A stretch of DNA of 12,673 nt, taken from contig CAMAYS010000055.1 of assembly GCA_945862545.1 (NCBI GenBank), forward strand, positions 1 to 12,673. The letters run 5' to 3'. Made by a program: the position numbers and the translations under genes. The notes under the pieces are model-generated. The model saw only the letters and a program-made list of their open reading frames with translations. It had not been told where the DNA came from and searched no databases. Positions 6,774-12,673 of the stretch are shown piece after piece. Position 1 is the stretch's first letter. Every line of letters starts with the position of its first letter. This stretch comes from Casp-actino8 sp945862545 (lineage in GTDB: Bacteria; Actinomycetota; Acidimicrobiia; Acidimicrobiales; Ilumatobacteraceae).

Positions 6774-7985
6774 ATGACTACGACAACTCTTGATACATCA
6801 CGTGCGCTTGTAGAGAATGCTCTCGCCGATTTCCTCGCCACCCACGATCCGAAGAAAATGGACAATGTCACCTTTCGTGGTCTGCGTTTTGACGCAGGTT
6901 TAGCCTGGGTACATTTTCCTGTGGGCCGTGGCGGACTTGGCGTACGCCCCGATCTCAATCGCCTTGTTGAAGAGGGTTTGCGTAAAGCGGGAGCGGCCCC
7001 TCAAGACCCAGCCACATTTTTCATTGCCTTAGCGGGCCCCACCATTGCCACTCACGGATCCGATGAGGTGCAGAAGCGATTCTTGCGACCGATGTTCACT
7101 GGCGAAGAGAAGTGGTGCCAGTTATTCAGTGAGCCTGGTGCGGGATCAGACTTTGCTGGTCTTGGTACGCGTGCAGTGCGCGATGGTGATGAGTGGGTCG
7201 TCAACGGACAAAAGGTCTGGAATACTTTGGCGCACTTAGCCGACTGGGGCATGCTCGTAACGCGCACCGATCCCGAACAGCCCAAGCACAAAGGCATGAC
7301 ATATTTCGCGATCGATATGCGTTCACCCGGTGTTGAAGTTCGACCGTTACGCCAAATTACTGGCGAGGCCGAATTTAATGAGGTCTACATGACCGATGCA
7401 CGTGTGCCTGATACACAACGTGTCGGCGATATCGGCGACGGTTGGCGAGTGGCACTCACCACTTTGATGAATGAGCGCACCGCTATTGGTGGCGGTGGCG
7501 GCGGTAACAGCAAACGTCGGGGTCCCATCGATGAAACAGTGCGCATCTGGAACGAACTTCCAAGTGATCTACAAACGGGAGCTCAGAAGGATCAGATGAT
7601 GAGGTTGTGGTGTCGTAGCGAAGTACTGCGCCTCACCAATGCCCGTGGAGCTGCGGCCGCCAAGGCAGGTAACCCCGGACCAGAAGGTTCCATTGCCAAG
7701 TTGATGCTCGCCGAATTTAATCAAGAGGTCACCGCTTTCACAGTTGGATTGCTCGGTGCCAAAGGAATGATTGATTTCGACTTCACTTTCCGTCGCCCTG
7801 ACGGTCTCTCTGTGGATGGAGCAGAAGGTGGCGTACGACATTCGTTCTTGCGCTCACGGGCAAACTCCATTGAGGGCGGCACGAGCGAGATCATGCGCAA
7901 TATCTTGGGCGAACAAGTTCTTGGCCTGCCCGGCGAACCACGCGTGGACAAAGCCATCCCGTGGATCAAAGTTCCCCGCAACTAG
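6774..7985 (+). CDS. Acyl-CoA dehydrogenase family protein
   Basis: This is an FAD-dependent flavoprotein of 403 residues, a family that introduces the alpha,beta double bond into acyl-CoA thioesters. Visible family segments are the flavin/substrate motif LFSEPGAGSDFAGLGTRA (118-135), WVVNGQKVWNTLAH (141-154), and the C-terminal IEGGTSEIMRNILGE (366-380). The position of the catalytic Glu of medium-chain enzymes is a glycine here (G368, with E367 beside it), so the base may be elsewhere, for instance E234 in LMNERTAIG; this is inference. Residues 239-244 are six glycines in a row, followed by a basic NSKRRG loop. It resembles actinobacterial FadE proteins for lipid or sterol side-chain breakdown; the substrate is not defined. 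Confidence 0.93.
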   Translation: MTTTTLDTSRALVENALADFLATHDPKKMDNVTFRGLRFDAGLAWVHFPVGRGGLGVRPDLNRLVEEGLRKAGAAPQDPATFFIALAGPTIATHGSDEVQKRFLRPMFTGEEKWCQLFSEPGAGSDFAGLGTRAVRDGDEWVVNGQKVWNTLAHLADWGMLVTRTDPEQPKHKGMTYFAIDMRSPGVEVRPLRQITGEAEFNEVYMTDARVPDTQRVGDIGDGWRVALTTLMNERTAIGGGGGGNSKRRGPIDETVRIWNELPSDLQTGAQKDQMMRLWCRSEVLRLTNARGAAAAKAGNPGPEGSIAKLMLAEFNQEVTAFTVGLLGAKGMIDFDFTFRRPDGLSVDGAEGGVRHSFLRSRANSIEGGTSEIMRNILGEQVLGLPGEPRVDKAIPWIKVPRN

Positions 7986-7992
7986 CCCGGCC

Positions 7993-8060
7993 TTCTCGGT
8001 AGAAAAACCGTCTTCGGTAGATTCCTGAGCGTAAAACACTCGTTCACCTACCGAGAACGG
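7993..8060. repeat. Three-copy repeat with two competing inverted pairings before arfB
   Basis: Copy 1, TTCTCGGTAG (7993-8002), and copy 2, TCTTCGGTAG (8011-8020), are direct repeats 18 bases apart. Copy 3 at 8048-8057, CTACCGAGAA, is the exact inverse of copy 1. Extended copies 2 and 3 (8008-8020 and 8048-8060) pair over 13 positions with two mismatches. Copy 3 could therefore form a stem with either upstream copy. No T-run follows, so a simple terminator is unlikely. It may be an operator, an attenuator-like RNA or both. It fills most of the gap between the acyl-CoA dehydrogenase stop and the arfB start. Confidence 0.6.
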
Positions 8061-8073
8061 TCAAGATGGCAGG

Positions 8074-8466
8074 GTGCAGACGTCACGCGGTATTGAAGTT
8101 CCCGAGGATGCCATCGCCTGGTCCTTTGCTCGATCCACGGGTGCTGGCGGTCAAAACGTCAACAAGGTCTCCTCTAAGGCCACGCTCAGCGTGTCTACGG
8201 CTGCTTTGTTGGGTTCGCCCACCAAATTGGCTCGGGTGATCCAAGCCCTCGGCGAGACGATCACCGTCACCTGCCAAGAAAGCCGGAGTCAGTGGCGTAA
8301 CCGTCAATCCTGCGTCCAGAAACTCAGCGAGATGATTGATGTAGCGGCTGCACCTCCCGCTCCGCCGAGACGTAAAACCAAGCCAAGCAAAGGGGCCATT
8401 GAACGGCGTCTTGCGGGGAAGAAAAAAGACGGCGAGAAAAAAGCTGGGCGACGCGGCGATTGGTAA
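8074..8466 (+). CDS. arfB: ArfB-like peptidyl-tRNA hydrolase (ribosome rescue)
   Basis: This small release-factor-like hydrolase frees peptides from ribosomes stalled without a stop codon. The 130-residue protein has the catalytic GGQ (residues 25-27) in the family context STGAGGQNVNKVSSKA, and lacks the stop-codon-reading domains of full release factors. The C-terminus (about 99-128) is a basic tail rich in Lys and Arg, as in ArfB/YaeJ and ICT1, which insert it into the empty mRNA channel. The only suitable start is GTG 8074; an ATG at 8066 is in another frame. The Shine-Dalgarno is weak. It begins a four-gene run and lies just after the repeat at 7993-8060. Confidence 0.9.
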   Translation: MQTSRGIEVPEDAIAWSFARSTGAGGQNVNKVSSKATLSVSTAALLGSPTKLARVIQALGETITVTCQESRSQWRNRQSCVQKLSEMIDVAAAPPAPPRRKTKPSKGAIERRLAGKKKDGEKKAGRRGDW

Positions 8467-8485
8467 CCCCGATACCGTAAACGTT

Positions 8486-8914
8486 ATGCCGAGCCGATTT
8501 ACTCTCAAAACCATGAATGCCCTCCATAAATCCTTACTTGCGGTGTCCTTCGGCAAATTCGGATGGGATGCGGGCAAGATGCCCGTTCTCAAACTCACCA
8601 CAACAGGTCGTAAAAGTGGTCAGAAGCGCACCATCATGTTGACCTCACCGATGCAATTGGGTGAAACCTGGGTCATCGTGGCATCTAAGGGTGGCGATGA
8701 CGATCACCCTGCATGGTTCTTGAACCTTCAGGCCGACCCAACCGTTGAAGTGGACATTCGCGGAAAGAAGTCAGTGCGCACCGCCCGTCTTGCGACGCCC
8801 GAAGAGCGATCCACAATGTGGCCGCAGATCACCTCTGTGTACACCGGTTATGCCGGCTACCAAGAGCGGACGCAACGCGAAATTCCTTTAGTGTTGCTCG
8901 AACCTCAAGCCTGA
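8486..8914 (+). CDS. Ddn-family F420-dependent nitroreductase-like protein
   Basis: This 142-residue protein belongs to the deazaflavin (F420)-dependent nitroreductase group, a split-beta-barrel fold whose members reduce quinones or nitro compounds with F420H2. Family segments seen are LTTTGRKSGQKRT (37-49), VIVASKGGDDDHPAWFLNL (63-81) and the ending YTGYAGYQERTQREIPLVLLEP (about 119-140). The frame is open upstream to 8399, but that part overlaps arfB out of frame and has only the look of its basic tail, so ATG 8486 is preferred. It lies 19 bases after arfB and 10 bases before the next gene. Use of F420 is inferred from the family; no F420 synthesis gene is in view. Confidence 0.88.
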   Translation: MPSRFTLKTMNALHKSLLAVSFGKFGWDAGKMPVLKLTTTGRKSGQKRTIMLTSPMQLGETWVIVASKGGDDDHPAWFLNLQADPTVEVDIRGKKSVRTARLATPEERSTMWPQITSVYTGYAGYQERTQREIPLVLLEPQA

Positions 8915-8924
8915 AAATCTGTCA

Positions 8925-10490
8925 ATGTCGGACGAAGCACCTACATACGACGACATTGATTCTGAGGTTGAGGCGACTGTTGCGTTGCTACAGATGCTCG
9001 TCGCAGATCGTGGTCTTTTGGCTGATATCCCTACTGAATTAAGAGTTCAACTACTGAGTTTGGCTGGCGATCTTTACGAACCCGACCTCACTCTGCGCCG
9101 TCGTTTAATCAAAGATCAGCGCCGCAGCGACAAGAATGAGAAAACTGCTCGTCACCAAGAGAATCTGGCGCAGGCTGCCATTCGCGCCCTGCGCGCCAAA
9201 CCAGTATTCGTGACTCCCAACGTTTTTCCCCCCGAACTTGTTGAGGGTGACGAGATCAACGACACCGACGAAAACAGCGCGGCATTTATTGAGACCAATA
9301 AGGAACAACACTGTTACGTCTGCAAGGTGAAGTACACGCTGATTCATTTCTTTTACGATCAACTCTGTCCGGAGTGCGCCGAGTTCAATTACAACAAACG
9401 TGGTGAAACAGCAGACCTGAGTGGCCGTGTTGCATTACTCACTGGCGGTCGAGTCAAGATCGGTTATCAAGCGGGCATCAAATTATTGCGCGCTGGCGCG
9501 CACCTGATTGTCACTACCCGTTTTCCCCGCGATTCGGCAATGCGTTATGCATCCGAAGCCGACTTCGCCCAATGGGGTCATCGCCTCGAGATCTATGGGC
9601 TCGACTTACGCCACACCCCAAGTGTTGAAGCCTTTTGTCAGCATGTAATGACCACATACGATCGTCTCGACTACATCGTTAACAATGCCTGTCAAACGGT
9701 GCGCCGCCCGCCCGAGTTTTATCGCCACATGATGGAACTCGAGAACGCGTCAATCGCCGACATGGCGCCACATGTGCGCGAACTCGTGGGCGCTTACGAA
9801 GGTTTGCGGGGTTACAACATGTTGCCCTCGGCCGAAGAGGGTGCGCTTGAACTTGCTGGCCTCTCTCCAGCAACCGCACCAGGTATTACTCGTTCGGCCG
9901 AGTTATCACAAGCAGAACTCATCGCCGAAGATCGTGACTTACCATCACATCTATTTCCCGAAGGTCAACTCGATCAAGACTTACAACAAATTGACTTGCG
10001 CGATCGCAACTCATGGCGACTCACACTTGCAGAGGTGTCATCAGTTGAGTTACTTGAAACGCAACTCGTAAATGCTGTTGCACCATTTGTTCTCAACGCT
10101 CGATTGAAGCCATTGATGTTGCGCACTGAGAACCGTGATAAGCACATCGTCAATGTGTCAGCGGTTGAAGGTCAGTTTTACCGCAAACTAAAAACCACTC
10201 GTCACCCCCACACGAATATGGCTAAGGCCGCGCTGAACATGATGACACGCACATCGGCCGCCGATTATCACGCCGATGGTATTCATATGAACAGTGTTGA
10301 TACCGGCTGGATCAATGACGAAGATCCCGCGCATCTCGCCGACCGCAAGCGATCCGAGCATCACTTCCATCCGCCGCTTGACATCGTTGATGGAGCTGCC
10401 CGAATTGTTGATCCGATCATTGATGGCGCGAATAGTGGCTCACACATTTGGGGGCAGTTCCTCAAGGATTACAAACCAACTGACTGGTAG
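8925..10490 (+). CDS. Large SDR-fold protein with zinc-type Cys motif and no catalytic Tyr
   Basis: This 521-residue protein has two parts. Residues 1-160 are a charged helical region ending in a Cys-x2-Cys pair (C130, C133) and a second pair (C148, C151), arranged like a zinc ribbon. From about 166 a Rossmann SDR domain begins, with TGGRVKIG (173-180), NNAC (253-256, usually NNAG) and NVSAVEG (S412). A long insertion lies at about 260-370. The lysine of the SDR active site is likely K434 in HTNMAKAAL, but the Tyr four residues earlier is T430. The domain may therefore work by another residue (Y419 is a candidate), or only bind nucleotide. I believe similar proteins exist in other bacteria and eukaryotes, but the function is unknown. 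It is probably cytoplasmic and cotranscribed with ddn and the patatin. Confidence 0.85.
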   Translation: MSDEAPTYDDIDSEVEATVALLQMLVADRGLLADIPTELRVQLLSLAGDLYEPDLTLRRRLIKDQRRSDKNEKTARHQENLAQAAIRALRAKPVFVTPNVFPPELVEGDEINDTDENSAAFIETNKEQHCYVCKVKYTLIHFFYDQLCPECAEFNYNKRGETADLSGRVALLTGGRVKIGYQAGIKLLRAGAHLIVTTRFPRDSAMRYASEADFAQWGHRLEIYGLDLRHTPSVEAFCQHVMTTYDRLDYIVNNACQTVRRPPEFYRHMMELENASIADMAPHVRELVGAYEGLRGYNMLPSAEEGALELAGLSPATAPGITRSAELSQAELIAEDRDLPSHLFPEGQLDQDLQQIDLRDRNSWRLTLAEVSSVELLETQLVNAVAPFVLNARLKPLMLRTENRDKHIVNVSAVEGQFYRKLKTTRHPHTNMAKAALNMMTRTSAADYHADGIHMNSVDTGWINDEDPAHLADRKRSEHHFHPPLDIVDGAARIVDPIIDGANSGSHIWGQFLKDYKPTDW

Positions 10491-10499
10491 ACATTAACC

Positions 10500-11222
10500 A
10501 TGACCGAAAAAGCCAATGTTCCACTCGCTGGCGCCTTCGGTGGCGGCGGGTTGTTCGGTATCGGTTATGCCATGGGAGTCATTGAAGGACTGCGCCAACA
10601 AGGCATTGATCTTTCAACGGCCCCAATGTTGGGTACCTCGGCAGGCTCTTGGGCGGCGGCGGCTACTGCTCTTGGCGTTACCTTTTCCAGCCTCAAAGAT
10701 GTCAAGATGCCACGTTTTCCAAATTTACGCGCTGGAGTTCTCGCTCAATCAACACACCAGGTTTTCGGAGATGCAATGCGTCCCAACGTCCATGTTGTGG
10801 CCTGTGCTGTGCGAGGTTTAAAGCGCACCGAACTAGACGGCGCATTGATTCCGCTAGCGACGATGGTTGCCGCTTCGTCTGCGGTACCTGGCTTATTCGC
10901 GCCACAGTCCATCAATGGGCGTTTGTATATCGACGGTGGCGTGCGTTCAGGAGTCAGCGTCGATCTGGCGGCCCCCGCTGATCTGTTGATCGTCATCGCT
11001 CCACTTGCAGGCGCCATGTTTGGACCGTTCAACAACATCGTTGAGCGCAACACTCAACGCGAAATAAATCAGTGGCAAAATGTCCATCTCGGTAAAGTAC
11101 GGCTCTTCGCTCCGAATAACACGACAGCCAAAATTGCGACGTTACCTCACCATCTCTTTGACAAAGCACGAGGGATTGAGGCGTACGCCCACGGACTTAT
11201 TGAGGGCAAACAGGCCATATAA
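10500..11222 (+). CDS. Patatin-like phospholipase
   Basis: This Ser-Asp lipid acyl hydrolase has 240 residues. The glycine-rich oxyanion loop GGGGLFG is at residues 14-20, the nucleophile elbow GTSAG at 45-49 (S47) and the second catalytic motif DGG at 145-147 (D145). It is shorter than the typical 280-300-residue bacterial patatin: the stretch between GTSAG and DGG is only about 95 residues, so some helices covering the active site may be missing. There is no signal peptide, so it probably acts on lipids or acyl thioesters inside the cell. The ATG is 9 bases after the SDR stop, without a clear Shine-Dalgarno. It is the last gene of the run, ending just before a strong hairpin. Confidence 0.9.
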   Translation: MTEKANVPLAGAFGGGGLFGIGYAMGVIEGLRQQGIDLSTAPMLGTSAGSWAAAATALGVTFSSLKDVKMPRFPNLRAGVLAQSTHQVFGDAMRPNVHVVACAVRGLKRTELDGALIPLATMVAASSAVPGLFAPQSINGRLYIDGGVRSGVSVDLAAPADLLIVIAPLAGAMFGPFNNIVERNTQREINQWQNVHLGKVRLFAPNNTTAKIATLPHHLFDKARGIEAYAHGLIEGKQAI

Positions 11223-11225
11223 AAA

Positions 11226-11276
11226 ATCTCGGTGTCGAGATCGGAGAATTTCTCCACAATCGACACCGAGATCTTT
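11226..11276. terminator. Compound bidirectional intrinsic terminator
   Basis: A perfect 13-base-pair stem (11226-11238 with 11260-11272) encloses a smaller hairpin, GGAGA (11243-11247) with TCTCC (11251-11255). Read on the minus strand the stem is followed by a run of T from 11225 down to 11221, a good terminator for nrdJ. Read on the plus strand it is followed by CTTTT, a weaker terminator for the arfB-to-patatin run. It lies between the two convergent ends. Confidence 0.85.
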
Positions 11277-11293
11277 TGAGCCTCACTTATTTT

Positions 11294-12673
11294 TCAGCTA
11301 CAGCCGCTGGTACTCCCACACGATGGGCAGGCGTGACATGAACCGGCACGGTTCATCTGCACACCACATTGCATGCACATCGGCGCATCGCTGTGCTTCA
11401 GCGCCTTGCGAGCAATCTCTGCCGAATGATCACTCACGGGCGCCACAGGTGCAATACCCATCGACAACTGTGTGACTAATTCTTCGACTGATGGAATGCT
11501 CTTAGGATCAGTGGCCACATCGGCACCATTTGACGACTGGTACGAAGTTTCTTCAACACCAGGCAAGGTCGGTTGCAGACGCTCGTCCACAGAGAAGATG
11601 CCCATTTCTTCGCGCTCGTCGTAGGTCAAATATTCCAAAGCCAAACGACGGAACAAATAGTCCATAATCGAAGCGGCGAAACGAATGTCTGGATCGTCGG
11701 TCATGCCAGCTGGTTCAAAGCGCATGTTGACGAATGCTTCAACAAAAGCACGCATTGGCACGCCGTACTGCAGGCCGTAACTGATGCTCTTGGCGAAGGC
11801 ATCCATAATGCCCGACAACGTTGAGCCCTGCTTCGAGACCGTCAAGAAGACTTCACCTGGACGACCATCTTCGTATTCACCGATCGTGGCGAAGCCCTTG
11901 CAGTCCGCAACACGGAATTCGAAAGTGCGACCGCGGCGACTGCGTGGCAACTTCTGACGAACCGGCTTGGAGATCACTCGCTCAACGATCTTTTCTACAA
12001 CGGCCGTTGCTGCTGCTTCTGGGGCATCGGCCTTGACATCATCTTTCTTGGCAGTTGACAAAGGCTGACCGACTTTGCAGTTGTCGCGATAGATAGCCAC
12101 AGCCTTGATGCCCAGTTTCCAGGACAACATGTGCAGTGCTTCAATCTCTTCAACCGTGGCTTCTTCTGGCATGTTCACAGTCTTTGAGATCGCTCCCGAC
12201 AAGAACGGTTGCACAGCGCCCATCATGCGCACGTGGCCTTCGTAATGAATCGTATTGTCACCCATTGAGCAAGCGAAAACTGGCAGATGCTCAGTTTTCA
12301 AATCAGGCGAATCAACGATGCTCTTATTGGTGTCGATATAAGAGATGATCCGATCCACAACAGGACCCTCATATCCAAGGTTCGTCAAGGCTCGGGGCAC
12401 CGTCTGATTGACGATGACCATGTTGCCTCCACCCACCAACTTCTTGAACTTGACAAGACCCAAATCTGGTTCGATACCCGTTGTATCGCAGTCCATCATC
12501 AGACCGATTGTTCCAGTCGGTGCCAAAACCGTGGCCTGAGCATTTCGCACGCCGTACTCTTCGCCGTCGCGGACTGCAGACTCCCATGACTGCGAAGCGG
12601 CAGCTACTAGATCGGGTTGCACGATCTCGATGTTGTCAATTTCTTGATCAGCGTCACGATGCATCCGCAACAC
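11294..12673 (-). CDS. nrdJ: Vitamin B12-dependent ribonucleotide reductase, C-terminal part (runs off right edge)
   Basis: This is the C-terminal 459 residues of a class II ribonucleotide reductase, which makes deoxyribonucleotides using adenosylcobalamin. The N-terminal part, including most of the barrel, lies beyond the window, and the GTG at the edge is not a true start. Visible family segments are APTGTIGLMMDCDTTGIEP (51-69), FLSGAISKTVNMPEE (about 157-171) and IYRDNCKVGQPLS (about 194-206). A TSCPD-type domain covers about 240-350. The C-terminal zinc or redox module has Cys at 433, 436, 446, 449, 452 and 458, with the Cys near the end expected to re-reduce the active site. It ends with TGA at 11294-11296 and is followed by the terminator hairpin. 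Confidence 0.95.
   Translation of the reverse strand: MLRMHRDADQEIDNIEIVQPDLVAAASQSWESAVRDGEEYGVRNAQATVLAPTGTIGLMMDCDTTGIEPDLGLVKFKKLVGGGNMVIVNQTVPRALTNLGYEGPVVDRIISYIDTNKSIVDSPDLKTEHLPVFACSMGDNTIHYEGHVRMMGAVQPFLSGAISKTVNMPEEATVEEIEALHMLSWKLGIKAVAIYRDNCKVGQPLSTAKKDDVKADAPEAAATAVVEKIVERVISKPVRQKLPRSRRGRTFEFRVADCKGFATIGEYEDGRPGEVFLTVSKQGSTLSGIMDAFAKSISYGLQYGVPMRAFVEAFVNMRFEPAGMTDDPDIRFAASIMDYLFRRLALEYLTYDEREEMGIFSVDERLQPTLPGVEETSYQSSNGADVATDPKSIPSVEELVTQLSMGIAPVAPVSDHSAEIARKALKHSDAPMCMQCGVQMNRAGSCHACPSCGSTSGCS

Noticed and set aside
7489..7508. GGTGGC-type tract as a regulatory or repeat element
   Set aside because: It lies in frame within the acyl-CoA dehydrogenase and simply encodes the poly-glycine loop.
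7993..8057. The inverted repeat before arfB as a terminator of the acyl-CoA dehydrogenase
   Set aside because: The perfect stem has a 45-base loop and no T-run follows on either strand, unlike the clear terminator at 11226-11276.
8399..8485. Longer start of the Ddn-like protein inside arfB
   Set aside because: The added 29 residues are a frame-shifted reading of the basic arfB tail; the family N-terminus fits ATG 8486.
12671..12673. GTG at the right edge as the start of nrdJ
   Set aside because: The frame continues out of the window and the known family has hundreds of residues before this point.

Overview
The window looks like a chromosomal stretch from an actinobacterium. The base composition is roughly balanced rather than strongly GC-rich. 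A B12-dependent (class II) ribonucleotide reductase, a Ddn/F420-type nitroreductase-fold protein, a bacterial cytochrome P450, a mycobacterial-style acyl-CoA dehydrogenase and SDR enzymes occur together, and several starts have no clear Shine-Dalgarno site. A moderate-GC lineage such as the Acidimicrobiia would fit, but the lineage is inference. I saw no insertion sequence, phage gene, CRISPR array or tRNA, and no stretch over 300 bases lacks a gene.

Layout from left to right. The RNase P RNA gene fills 1-364. A small unrecognised gene (375-677, minus) faces it and has an odd three-codon mini-ORF at its start. A P450 (773-2047, plus) runs tail to tail into a minus-strand cluster, reading from right to left: a 45-residue membrane microprotein (3497-3634), an endonuclease/exonuclease/phosphatase-fold hydrolase (2694-3500, TTG start overlapping the microprotein stop) and thymidine kinase (2044-2655). 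Diverging from this cluster are a VWA protein (3781-5052) and a classical SDR (5105-6085). A two-gene minus-strand operon of small proteins follows (6306-6641 and 6105-6302), divergent from an acyl-CoA dehydrogenase (6774-7985) that has a plausible leaderless promoter.

An 88-base gap containing a three-copy repeat leads into a tightly packed four-gene plus-strand run. Its genes are an ArfB-like ribosome-rescue hydrolase (8074-8466), a Ddn-family protein (8486-8914), a large zinc-cysteine SDR without the usual catalytic tyrosine (8925-10490) and a short patatin-like lipase (10500-11222). A strong compound hairpin (11226-11272) separates this run from the C-terminal part of nrdJ (minus, running off the right edge).

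Metabolically, the P450, acyl-CoA dehydrogenase, two SDRs, Ddn-like protein and patatin suggest lipid, sterol or terpene-like substrate turnover. Thymidine kinase and NrdJ supply deoxynucleotides, and RNase P and ArfB serve RNA processing and translation rescue. The least conventional parts are the tyrosine-less zinc SDR and its operon, the repeat array before arfB, the 45-residue microprotein and the mini-ORF at 674-685.
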